Source: Paracoccaceae bacterium (lineage in GTDB: Bacteria; Pseudomonadota; Alphaproteobacteria; Rhodobacterales; Rhodobacteraceae). From it: DNA of 21,216 nucleotides. Positions 6,726-13,113 of this stretch are shown here, piece by piece. How positions within the stretch are numbered: position 1 is the stretch's first letter; each line of letters begins with the position of its first letter. Made by a program: the position numbers and the translations under genes. Location: assembly GCA_015485375.1 (NCBI GenBank), contig WFTU01000448.1, positions 1 through 21,216 of the forward strand. Direction: 5' to 3'. The notes under the pieces were generated by a model. The model was not told the origin of the DNA. It saw only the letters and a list, made by a program, of their open reading frames with translations, and did not search any database.

Positions 6726-7372
6726 ACATAATACTGCTTGGCCCGCCGGGCGCAGGAAAGGGAACACAGGCGCATCGTCTGGTTTCCGAACGGGGTATGG
6801 TGCAGCTTTCGACGGGTGACATGTTGCGCGCCGCCCGCACGTCCGGCACCGAGATGGGCAAGCAGGTCGCGGCCGTGATGGATCGCGGCGATCTGGTGAC
6901 AGACGAGATCGTTATCGGCCTGATTGCCGAGCAGCTCGACAATAACGCCGGTGGCAGCGGTTTCATCTTCGACGGATTTCCGCGCACACTGGCGCAGGCC
7001 GACGCGCTCGGGGAATTGCTGGATGCCAAGGGACAGACGCTCGATGCGGTGATCGAGATGAAAGTGGACGACGACGCGCTGGTTTCGCGCATCACCGGCC
7101 GCTACACCTGCGCCGGATGCGGTGCGGTATACCACGATGAAATCCGCAAGCCGAAGGTCGAAGGTGTTTGCGATGAATGCGGCAGCACAGAGTTCAAACG
7201 CCGCGCCGACGATAACGAGGAATCGCTGCGCACACGGCTGTTGGCCTATTATCGCGATACCTCGCCGCTGATCGGGTATTACTACTGCAAAGGCCTGTTG
7301 AAACGGGTCGACGGTATCGGCGAAATCGACGAGGTTGCCGCGCGGATCAGCGCCGCTCTCGACCAGAAATAG
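6722..7372 (+). CDS. adk: Adenylate kinase with zinc-type LID
   Basis: Adenylate kinase interconverts ATP and AMP with two ADP in the cytoplasm. The 216-aa product is the long form. The P-loop GPPGAGKG is at residues 7-14, the AMP-binding region includes STGDMLR (30-36), and GFPRT is at 85-89. The LID domain (about 122-159) carries four cysteines as CxxC (130, 133) and CxxC (150, 153), predicting a structural zinc site. E. coli Adk lacks these cysteines. The start overlaps the secY stop by 4 nt (ATGA). Pairing of secY with adk is common in bacteria. Confidence 0.97.
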   Translation: MNIILLGPPGAGKGTQAHRLVSERGMVQLSTGDMLRAARTSGTEMGKQVAAVMDRGDLVTDEIVIGLIAEQLDNNAGGSGFIFDGFPRTLAQADALGELLDAKGQTLDAVIEMKVDDDALVSRITGRYTCAGCGAVYHDEIRKPKVEGVCDECGSTEFKRRADDNEESLRTRLLAYYRDTSPLIGYYYCKGLLKRVDGIGEIDEVAARISAALDQK

Positions 7373-7390
7373 GGGCCCCGAAAAACGGGG

Positions 7391-7418
7391 TTGACGGGTG
7401 CGCGGATAATCCTATACT
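7391..7418 (+). promoter_or_regulatory. Near-consensus promoter for rpsM-rpsK-rpoA-rplQ
   Basis: TTGACG (7391-7396) and TATACT (7413-7418) each match 5 of 6 consensus sigma-70 positions and are 16 nt apart. The predicted transcription start is near 7425, leaving a leader of about 168 nt before rpsM. A perfect 9-bp inverted repeat (7398-7406 with 7418-7426) covers the spacer and the downstream edge of the -10 hexamer and could be an operator. A weak 5-bp hairpin (7376-7380 with 7386-7390) just upstream may be a minor adk terminator. Confidence 0.75.
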
Positions 7419-7424
7419 CCGCGC

Positions 7425-7592
7425 ACTTTCCAGTAGGAGAGTCGCTCGCAATCATGCCGGAAACGGCGCGGGAGTCTCGGCCCTATTAGATCGGGCAAAG
7501 GGCCCACCGGTCAACAAGACGACGGTGGGCTTTAGTTGTGAAAAAAGGTTCCGGCGTTACGGAACCGCAAACGAGAGAAACGGAGGCCAGTA
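7425..7592 (+). promoter_or_regulatory. Structured 5' leader of rpsM, candidate r-protein control element
   Basis: The predicted leader RNA can form a segmented rod: 7437-7440 with 7475-7478, 7447-7449 with 7468-7470, and 7456-7459 with 7464-7467 capped by a GAAA tetraloop. Next comes an 8-bp terminator-like hairpin (GCCCACCG 7502-7509 with CGGTGGGC 7523-7530) followed by TTTA. A third, 7-bp hairpin follows (7547-7553 with 7560-7566). GGCCC (7479-7483) can also pair with GGGCC (7500-7504), which would disrupt the terminator-like hairpin. In E. coli, S4 binds the rpsM leader; here rpsD is not in the operon, so any ligand is unknown. Confidence 0.5.
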
Positions 7593-7961
7593 TTGGCACG
7601 TATTGCTGGGGTTAACATACCCACGAACAAACGGGTGGTAATCGCCCTGACTTATATCTACGGCATCGGCGACCACGCCGCGAAGGAAATCATCAAGGCC
7701 GTTGGCATTGATGAAACCCGCCGCGTGAACGAGCTGTCCGACGCCGAAGTGCTGGCCATCCGCGAGCACATCGATGCGAATTACAACGTCGAGGGCGACC
7801 TGCGCCGCGAAGTCCAGATGAACATCAAACGTCTGATGGATCTGGGTTGCTACCGCGGTCTGCGTCATCGTCGTGGTCTGCCTGTACGCGGCCAGCGTAC
7901 CAGCACCAACGCCCGTACCCGCAAAGGCCCTGCACGGGCTATTGCCGGCAAGAAGAAATAG
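7593..7961 (+). CDS. rpsM: 30S ribosomal protein S13 (TTG start)
   Basis: S13 sits in the head of the small subunit and contacts tRNA and the large subunit. The 122-aa product begins MARIAGVNIPTNKRVVIALT. It contains the helix-two-turn-helix region and the C-terminal signature CYRGLRHRRGLPVRGQRT (about residues 86-103), with a KKK end. The start codon is TTG: no in-frame ATG lies near it, and the family N-terminus ARIAGVNIP begins right after it. CGGAGG (7581-7586), 6 nt upstream, is a good ribosome binding site. It is the first gene of the alpha-type operon. Confidence 0.96.
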   Translation: MARIAGVNIPTNKRVVIALTYIYGIGDHAAKEIIKAVGIDETRRVNELSDAEVLAIREHIDANYNVEGDLRREVQMNIKRLMDLGCYRGLRHRRGLPVRGQRTSTNARTRKGPARAIAGKKK

Positions 7962-7973
7962 GGGGGCTGAAAC

Positions 7974-8363
7974 ATGGCACGCGAAAAAACCCGCACGAAA
8001 CGTAAAGAACGTAAAAACATCTCTACCGGTGTTGCACACGTCAACTCTTCGTTCAACAACACCAAGATCCTGATCGCCGACGCGCAGGGCAATGCAATCT
8101 CCTGGTCCTCCGCGGGCACCATGGGGTTCAAAGGCTCGCGCAAATCGACTCCTTACGCTGCCCAGATGGCGGCCGAGGATGCCGGTCGCAAGGCGATGGA
8201 ACACGGTATGAAAACCCTTGAAGTCGAAGTTCAGGGCCCCGGTTCGGGTCGTGAATCCGCGCTGCGCGCGCTGGCGGCTCTGGGCCTCAACATTACCGCG
8301 ATCCGCGACGTGACCCCGATTGCCCACAACGGCTGTCGTCCGCCGAAGCGTCGTCGCGTCTAA
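7974..8363 (+). CDS. rpsK: 30S ribosomal protein S11
   Basis: S11 lies on the small-subunit platform near the mRNA Shine-Dalgarno helix. The 129-aa product has a basic N-terminus and the family tracts GVAHVNSSFNNTKILIAD (about residues 19-36) and SAGTMGFKGSRKSTPYAAQ (about 46-64). It ends THE typical way, with AHNGCRPPKRRRV. It is 12 nt after rpsM. In gammaproteobacteria rpsD would follow; here rpoA comes next, as is usual in alphaproteobacteria. Confidence 0.97.
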   Translation: MAREKTRTKRKERKNISTGVAHVNSSFNNTKILIADAQGNAISWSSAGTMGFKGSRKSTPYAAQMAAEDAGRKAMEHGMKTLEVEVQGPGSGRESALRALAALGLNITAIRDVTPIAHNGCRPPKRRRV

Positions 8364-8379
8364 GGCCGATATTATTACC

Positions 8380-8408
8380 GGACCGCGCCCGATTTCCGGG
8401 CGTGGTCC
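8380..8408 (+). repeat. Strong hairpin between rpsK and rpoA
   Basis: GGACCGCGCCCG (8380-8391) pairs with CGGGCGTGGTCC (8397-8408), a 12-bp stem with one G-T wobble and a 5-nt loop (ATTTC). It begins 17 nt after the rpsK stop. No T-run follows immediately, so complete termination is unlikely. It may mark a processing site or slow transcription, helping to uncouple rpoA from the ribosomal-protein genes. Confidence 0.55.
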
Positions 8409-8430
8409 ATGCTATTTCTAAACCTCGGGC

Positions 8431-8457
8431 GTTCCCGCACAGGATCCAGTCGGGAAC
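8431..8457 (+). repeat. Second hairpin upstream of rpoA
   Basis: GTTCCCG (8431-8437) pairs with CGGGAAC (8451-8457), a perfect 7-bp stem with a 13-nt loop. It ends a few bases before the rpoA ribosome binding site GGAGG (8464-8468). A role in mRNA stability or initiation is possible but not shown. Confidence 0.4.
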
Positions 8458-8475
8458 AAGTATGGAGGCCATAAT

Positions 8476-9492
8476 ATGATCCAGAAGAATTGGCGCGAAC
8501 TCATCCGCCCCACCTCGCTTGACATCAAACCGGGTGCAGACAGCCTGCGCATGGCAACGGCTGTTGCCGAACCGCTGGAGCGCGGTTTCGGCCTGACGCT
8601 CGGCAACGCGCTGCGCCGCGTTCTGCTGTCCTCGCTGCAGGGTGCCGCGATCACTTCCGTCCAGATCGACAACGTGCTGCACGAGTTTTCCAGCGTTGCC
8701 GGTGTGCGTGAAGACGTCACCGACATCGTGCTGAACCTCAAGGGTGTGGCTGTTTCCATGGAAGTCGAAGGCCCGAAGAAAGTCGCCATCAGCGCGACCG
8801 GCCCGGGTGTTGTGACCGCCGGCGACATTGCCGAAACCAACGGTATCGAGATACTGAACAAGGATCACGTTATCTGTCACCTCGACGATGGCGCCAACCT
8901 CTATATGGAACTGACGGTCGAAACCGGCAAAGGCTATGTCGCCGCCGACAAGAACCGCCCCGAAGATGCGCCGATCGGCCTGATTTCGGTCGATGCGCTG
9001 TTCTCGCCGGTCAAGAAGGCCTCCTACAAGGTCGAGCCGACCCGCGAGGGCCAGGTTCTGGATTACGACAAGCTGACGCTGAACGTGGAAACCGACGGGT
9101 CGATCTCGCCGGAAGACGCGATCGCTTTTGCGGCGCGGATCCTGCAGGACCAGCTGGCCACCTTCGTCAACTTCGACGAGCCGGAAGCCGCCGGTCGTGA
9201 CGAGGAAGAGGACGATCTGGAGTTCAACCCGCTTCTGCTGAAGAAAGTGGACGAGCTGGAATTGTCTGTACGTTCGGCAAACTGCCTGAAAAACGACAAC
9301 ATCGTTTACATCGGCGATCTGATCCAGAAAACCGAGGCAGAAATGCTGCGCACTCCGAACTTCGGTCGCAAGTCGCTGAACGAGATCAAAGAGGTCCTGA
9401 CCACAATGGGTCTGCACCTCGGCATGGATATCATCGACTGGCCGCCGGACAATATCGAGGAACTGGCCAAGAAATTCGAAGACCACTTCTAG
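8476..9492 (+). CDS. rpoA: DNA-directed RNA polymerase subunit alpha
   Basis: The alpha subunit dimerises to seed RNA polymerase assembly, and its C-terminal domain binds UP elements and activators. The 338-aa product has the N-terminal assembly domain (about 1-232, including GFGLTLGNALRRVLLSSLQG). An acidic linker (EEEDDLEF, 243-250) follows, then the C-terminal domain (about 260-325). VRSANC (265-270) places the DNA-contacting arginine at 266, equivalent to R265 of E. coli. TPNFGRKSLNEIKE supplies the helix-hairpin-helix part. TATGGAGGCC gives the ribosome binding site. It is separated from rpsK by a 112-nt gap with two hairpins. Confidence 0.98.
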   Translation: MIQKNWRELIRPTSLDIKPGADSLRMATAVAEPLERGFGLTLGNALRRVLLSSLQGAAITSVQIDNVLHEFSSVAGVREDVTDIVLNLKGVAVSMEVEGPKKVAISATGPGVVTAGDIAETNGIEILNKDHVICHLDDGANLYMELTVETGKGYVAADKNRPEDAPIGLISVDALFSPVKKASYKVEPTREGQVLDYDKLTLNVETDGSISPEDAIAFAARILQDQLATFVNFDEPEAAGRDEEEDDLEFNPLLLKKVDELELSVRSANCLKNDNIVYIGDLIQKTEAEMLRTPNFGRKSLNEIKEVLTTMGLHLGMDIIDWPPDNIEELAKKFEDHF

Positions 9493-9500
9493 GATTTAGC

Positions 9501-9518
9501 GGCGGGGGAGACCCCGCC
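9501..9518 (+). repeat. Hairpin with GAGA tetraloop between rpoA and rplQ
   Basis: GGCGGGG (9501-9507) pairs perfectly with CCCCGCC (9512-9518) around a GAGA loop, a member of the stable GNRA class. It lies 9 nt after the rpoA stop, is followed by AAAA rather than T, and so is not a plus-strand terminator. It probably stabilises the 3' end of a processed rpoA message. Confidence 0.5.
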
Positions 9519-9598
9519 AAAACCCGGGCAATCCCGCCCCAAGGAGAGCGGTCCACCCGCATGGGCTGCCGGACAAAGTATAAAGAAGGACTAAGAAA

Positions 9599-10024
9599 AT
9601 GCGTCACGGAAACGGTTATCGTAAACTGAACCGCACCCACGAACACCGCAAGGCGATGTTCGCGAACATGGTATGCTCGCTGGTCGAGCATGAGCAGATC
9701 AAGACGACTCTGCCCAAAGCAAAAGAATTGAAGCGCATCATCGACAAGATGATCACGCTCGGCAAAAAAGGCGACCTGCACTCCCGTCGTCTGGCCCAGT
9801 CGCGTATGCGTCAGGAAGATGCCGTAAAGAAACTTTTCGACGTTCTCGGCCCGCGCTACGCCGAACGTCAGGGTGGCTACGCCCGTGTTCTGAAGGCCGG
9901 TTTCCGTTATGGCGATATGGCCCCGATGGCAATCATCGAACTGGTTGACCGCGACGTGGATGCCAAAGGCGCAGGTGACAAAGCCCGCGTAGCCATGGAA
10001 GAGGCAATGGCCGACGAAGAATAG
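9599..10024 (+). CDS. rplQ: 50S ribosomal protein L17
   Basis: L17 is a large-subunit protein near the exit tunnel. The 141-aa product begins MRHGNGYRKLNRTHEHRKAM and contains HEQIKTTLPKAKELK (about residues 31-45) and YARVLKAGFRYGDMAPMAIIELVDR, diagnostic for the family. It is longer than E. coli L17 by an acidic C-terminal extension (KGAGDKARVAMEEAMADEE). GAAGGA lies 8 nt before the ATG. It is the last gene of the ribosomal cluster and is followed by a strong terminator. Confidence 0.97.
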   Translation: MRHGNGYRKLNRTHEHRKAMFANMVCSLVEHEQIKTTLPKAKELKRIIDKMITLGKKGDLHSRRLAQSRMRQEDAVKKLFDVLGPRYAERQGGYARVLKAGFRYGDMAPMAIIELVDRDVDAKGAGDKARVAMEEAMADEE

Positions 10025-10060
10025 GCCAACCCGAAATATTCGGGTCACTGACCCAGATGA

Positions 10061-10089
10061 AAAACCCCGGATTTTTTCCGGGGTTTTTT
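10061..10089 (+). terminator. Intrinsic terminator after rplQ
   Basis: AAAACCCCGG (10061-10070) pairs perfectly with CCGGGGTTTT (10078-10087) around a T-rich 7-nt loop, and the T-run extends to 10089. It is a textbook Rho-independent terminator ending the alpha-type operon. The A-tract on the 5' arm could let it act in both directions. A shorter palindrome (CCCGAA 10030-10035 with TTCGGG 10039-10044) lies just upstream. Confidence 0.93.
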
Positions 10090-10090
10090 G

Positions 10091-10119
10091 TTGTTTTCCG
10101 CCCCGCACGGGCATAGGTG
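10091..10119 (+). promoter_or_regulatory. Possible leaderless-type promoter of the APC-like gene
   Basis: TTGTTT (10091-10096) and TAGGTG (10114-10119) are 17 nt apart. The ATG at 10126 begins 6 nt after the -10-like hexamer, so transcription would start at or next to the ATG. No Shine-Dalgarno sequence precedes the gene, which agrees with a leaderless mRNA. The -35 overlaps the T-rich tail of the rplQ terminator. The -10 match is weak. Confidence 0.35.
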
Positions 10120-10125
10120 TCGGCA

Positions 10126-11343
10126 ATGACTTTATTCGATAGCATAATCGTGCTGATCGCGGTGGGTTTCGCCGCGGTTTCCATGTTGCCGAAAATCCGG
10201 AACAATTCCTGGTGGCATGCCACGGTCACGCCGCTGGCCTCGATCATCGGTAGCGGGTTTCTGGTGATTGCACCGCTTCTGGCCGATGTTGCGGGCAGCA
10301 ATGCTGTGGCCGCCATGGCTTTGATCGTTCTGCTTGCCTATGCAATCGGGCATGCTATCCGTTTCAATATTCTGAATAGTGAACAACTGGTCGAAAACCC
10401 GAGCGGCCCGCGTGGATTGACCGTTGCGGGAAAGATTTCCGACCTCGGGCTGACGATTGCCTATGTGATTTCGGTGGCATTCTACATCCGCTTGCTGGCC
10501 TCCTTTGCGCTGTCACTGACCCCGTGGACCGCGGCGGGATACGAGGACCTTCTGGCCACGGGAATTCTGGCCGCGATCGGGTTGATTGGCTGGGTTCACG
10601 GCTTGAAGGGGCTGGAGTTTGTCGAGACGATCTCGGTTTCCATCAAACTGTCGATCATTATCGCCCTGCTGGCTGCCCTGTTCTGGCACAATAAAGGGAC
10701 CGGCCAATGGAGCGCCGATCTGGCGCCCGCGGACAAGGATGTCTGGACCCGTTTGCGGATGCTGGGGGGCATGCTTCTGGTCGTGCAGGGGTTTGAAACC
10801 TCGCGCTATCTGGGGGCGGCCTATCCGGCAAAGATGCGCGAGAAAACCATGCGCTGGGCACAGATTTCCAGTGGCGCGATCTATCTGGTGTTTGTCGCTC
10901 TGGTCGTGCCGGTTCTGGTCTATCTGCCCGCGGGCAAACCGGACGAGACCGCCATCATTGGTATTACCAGCCATGTGGCATGGGTATTGCCCTATATGCT
11001 GGTGTTCGCCGCCCTGATGAGCCAGCTTTCCGCCGGCATCGCCGATACCGTCGGGGCAGGGGGACTGGTGGTCGAGGAGACCCGCAATCGCATCCGCGAA
11101 CGTCTGGCCTATCCGATCCTGATTGCTTTTTCCATCGCCCTCATCTGGTTGTTCAATATCTTCGAGGTGATCGCCATCGCCTCGCGGACGTTTGCATTTT
11201 ACTATATGATGCAGACGATCATCGCCTTTATGGTAGCGCGGAAAACCTTAACGGGACGTAAACGGATCGCGCAGCAAATCTGGTTTGCATCGCTTGCGAT
11301 CCTTCTCGCCCTGATCGTTCTGTTCGCGCTTCCGGCCGAGTAA
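10126..11343 (+). CDS. APC-superfamily-like membrane transporter of unknown substrate
   Basis: The 405-aa product is highly hydrophobic with about ten to eleven predicted membrane segments. Two tracts recall APC-fold amino-acid/cation permeases: TPLASIIGSGFLVIAPLLAD (about residues 35-54, like the glycine-rich broken first helix) and QGFETSRYLGAAYPAKMREK (about 221-240, like the loop after helix 6). It is not assigned to a named family, and the substrate is unknown. ATG 10126 is preferred over in-frame GTG 10117, but neither has a clear ribosome binding site. It stands alone between the rplQ terminator and rarA. Membership in a different transporter family of similar fold is possible. Confidence 0.75.
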   Translation: MTLFDSIIVLIAVGFAAVSMLPKIRNNSWWHATVTPLASIIGSGFLVIAPLLADVAGSNAVAAMALIVLLAYAIGHAIRFNILNSEQLVENPSGPRGLTVAGKISDLGLTIAYVISVAFYIRLLASFALSLTPWTAAGYEDLLATGILAAIGLIGWVHGLKGLEFVETISVSIKLSIIIALLAALFWHNKGTGQWSADLAPADKDVWTRLRMLGGMLLVVQGFETSRYLGAAYPAKMREKTMRWAQISSGAIYLVFVALVVPVLVYLPAGKPDETAIIGITSHVAWVLPYMLVFAALMSQLSAGIADTVGAGGLVVEETRNRIRERLAYPILIAFSIALIWLFNIFEVIAIASRTFAFYYMMQTIIAFMVARKTLTGRKRIAQQIWFASLAILLALIVLFALPAE

Positions 11344-11381
11344 GGCTTTTCCTTGCACCCGTTTCGCGCTAGGTCTGGCCT

Positions 11382-12689
11382 ATGAGCGACCTTTTCGACC
11401 AGCACCCCGAGGCCCTGCCGCCGCAAACTCCGCCGAGTCCATTGGCGGATCGACTGCGGCCCCGTCGTCTGGCGGATGTGATCGGGCAGGAGCATATCCT
11501 CGGGCCCGAGGGGCCGCTCGGGCAGATGTTGCTGCATGGCAACCTGTCCTCGCTGATCCTCTGGGGGCCGCCGGGGGTGGGCAAAACCACAATCGCGCGC
11601 CTTCTGGCGGATGAAACCGATATGGCCTTCGTGCAGATCAGCGCGATTTTCACCGGCATGCCGGAACTGCGCAAGGTTTTCGAGGCGGCGAAACTGCGCC
11701 GCCAGAATGGCAAGGGTACGCTGTTGTTTGTCGATGAGATCCACCGTTTCAACAAGGCGCAACAGGACGGGTTTCTGCCGCATATGGAGGATGGCACGAT
11801 CCTGCTGGTCGGCGCGACCACCGAAAATCCCAGTTTCGAGTTGAACTCCGCCGTGCTGTCGCGCTCGCAGGTGATGATACTGGAGCGCCTGACGCCCGTC
11901 GAGCTGGAGCTGCTGGTGCAGCGGGCGGAAAAGGAGATGGAACGGCTTCTGCCGGTGACGGCCGATGCGCGCGAGGCGTTGATCGAGATGGCGGATGGCG
12001 ATGGCCGCGCGCTCCTTAACCTGCTGGAGCAGGTGTTCACATGGAAGGACAAGGTCGACCGCGACGCCCTGTCCAGACGTCTTTCGCGGCGCGCGCCGAA
12101 ATACGACAAATCGGGCGAGGAACATTACAATCTGATCTCCGCCCTGCATAAATCGGTGCGCGGCTCCGATCCGGACGCGGCGCTCTACTGGTTCGCGCGT
12201 ATGTTGCAGGGCGGCGAGGACCCGCGCTATCTGGCCCGCCGCATCACCCGCATGGCAATCGAGGATATCGGGCTGGCCGATCCGGATGCGCAACGGCTGT
12301 GTCTCGATGCCTGGCAAACCTACGAACGGCTCGGCTCGCCGGAGGGCGAACTGGCGCTGGGGCAGGCGGTGATGTATCTGGCGCTGGCGCCGAAATCGAA
12401 TGCTTCCTATGCCGCGTTCAAGAACGCCATGTCGGCGGCGAAGCAGACCGGCTCGGCCCCGCCGCCGAAACATATTCTCAATGCGCCGACCGCGATGATG
12501 AAGGAACACGGCTTCGGCGACGGCTATGAATACGATCACGATGCCGAAGACGGGTTTTCCGGCCAGAACTATTTCCCCGAGGATATGCACCGCGGCGTTT
12601 ACTATCTGCCGGTGGAGCGGGGTCACGAGCGCGAATTGAAAAAGCGTCTGGACTATTTCGCGCGCCTGCGTGCCAAGCGCAAGGGTTGA
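11382..12689 (+). CDS. rarA: Replication-associated recombination protein A (RarA/MgsA, AAA+ ATPase)
   Basis: RarA is a clamp-loader-related AAA+ ATPase that acts on DNA ends at stalled replication forks. The 435-aa product has Walker A GPPGVGKT (residues 62-69), Walker B LLFVDEIH (114-121), sensor-1-like LVGATTENPSF (142-152) and a probable arginine finger at LSRSQV (159-164). The conserved C-terminal tetramerisation part follows (SVRGSDPDAALYWFARML and AIEDIGLADP). The short proline-rich N-terminus contains DLFDQ. The ATG lacks a Shine-Dalgarno sequence, and TAGGTC sits 6 nt upstream (11370-11375), so a leaderless mRNA is possible. Confidence 0.96.
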   Translation: MSDLFDQHPEALPPQTPPSPLADRLRPRRLADVIGQEHILGPEGPLGQMLLHGNLSSLILWGPPGVGKTTIARLLADETDMAFVQISAIFTGMPELRKVFEAAKLRRQNGKGTLLFVDEIHRFNKAQQDGFLPHMEDGTILLVGATTENPSFELNSAVLSRSQVMILERLTPVELELLVQRAEKEMERLLPVTADAREALIEMADGDGRALLNLLEQVFTWKDKVDRDALSRRLSRRAPKYDKSGEEHYNLISALHKSVRGSDPDAALYWFARMLQGGEDPRYLARRITRMAIEDIGLADPDAQRLCLDAWQTYERLGSPEGELALGQAVMYLALAPKSNASYAAFKNAMSAAKQTGSAPPPKHILNAPTAMMKEHGFGDGYEYDHDAEDGFSGQNYFPEDMHRGVYYLPVERGHERELKKRLDYFARLRAKRKG

Positions 12690-12732
12690 CAATTCCCCCG
12701 CGCGGGCTTTGAACAGCGCCAAAGGAGAAATC

Positions 12733-13113
12733 ATGTCCACAGTTCTACAAGTTGCCCTTGGTGGCGCCATCGGAGCCTCGGCCCGCTATCTGAGCGGAGG
12801 GGTGATCCTGCGCGCTTTGGGAAGCAATTTTCCTTATGGCACGATGTTCGTGAATGTCGTCGGGTCCTTCCTGATGGGCCTGCTGGCGGTTTACCTGATG
12901 GAGCGGATGGACGGCAGTTTCGGACGCTTTGCACCGTTTCTTATGACGGGCGTCATGGGCGGCTTTACGACCTTCAGCGCCTATTCGCTCGATGCGCTTT
13001 ACCTGATCGAGCGGGGGCGCTTTGCGGCGGCGACGGTATATATGGGCGGCTCGGTTCTGCTTGCAATCGCCGCGCTGTTTGCCGGCATGACATTGGCGAG
13101 GGCGTTCGCATGA
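12733..13113 (+). CDS. crcB: Fluoride ion channel CrcB/Fluc
   Basis: CrcB/Fluc proteins are dimeric inner-membrane channels that export fluoride. The 126-aa product has four hydrophobic segments and the family motifs GGAIGASARY (about residues 10-19), GTMFVNVVGSFLMG (about 36-49) and GVMGGFTTFSAYSLD (about 73-87). The last includes the phenylalanine/serine pore region and the Na+-site segment. ATG 12733 is chosen because AAAGGAGA (12721-12728) lies 4 nt upstream; an in-frame GTG at 12670 lies inside rarA. No fluoride riboswitch is recognisable in the 43-nt gap. The stop overlaps the next start (ATGA). Confidence 0.95.
   Translation: MSTVLQVALGGAIGASARYLSGGVILRALGSNFPYGTMFVNVVGSFLMGLLAVYLMERMDGSFGRFAPFLMTGVMGGFTTFSAYSLDALYLIERGRFAAATVYMGGSVLLAIAALFAGMTLARAFA

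Noticed and set aside
5286..6767. Long minus-strand open frame (493 codons) opposite secY
   Set aside because: The product is rich in His, Gln, Arg and Asp with no domain; it is the antisense shadow of GC-rich secY codons.
7376..7390. CCCCG-AAAAA-CGGGG hairpin as adk terminator
   Set aside because: Only 5 bp with two following T bases that belong to the -35 of the rpsM promoter; too weak to call.
7454..7489. Eleven-codon leader reading frame (MPETARESRPY) in the rpsM leader
   Set aside because: The upstream AGGAG is about 14 nt from the ATG, which is too far, there is no run of regulatory codons, and the ATG lies at the edge of the GAAA-capped hairpin.
12686..12691. Perfect -35 hexamer TTGACA overlapping the rarA stop, possible crcB promoter
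   Set aside because: No acceptable -10 hexamer lies 15-19 nt downstream; the match comes from the stop-codon context.
12690..12732. Possible fluoride riboswitch before crcB
   Set aside because: The 43-nt gap is too short and lacks the conserved fluoride-aptamer sequence elements.
11202..12770. Long minus-strand open frame (522 codons) opposite rarA
   Set aside because: It is an antisense shadow of a convincing AAA+ gene; composition is Arg/Leu-rich and no family is recognisable.
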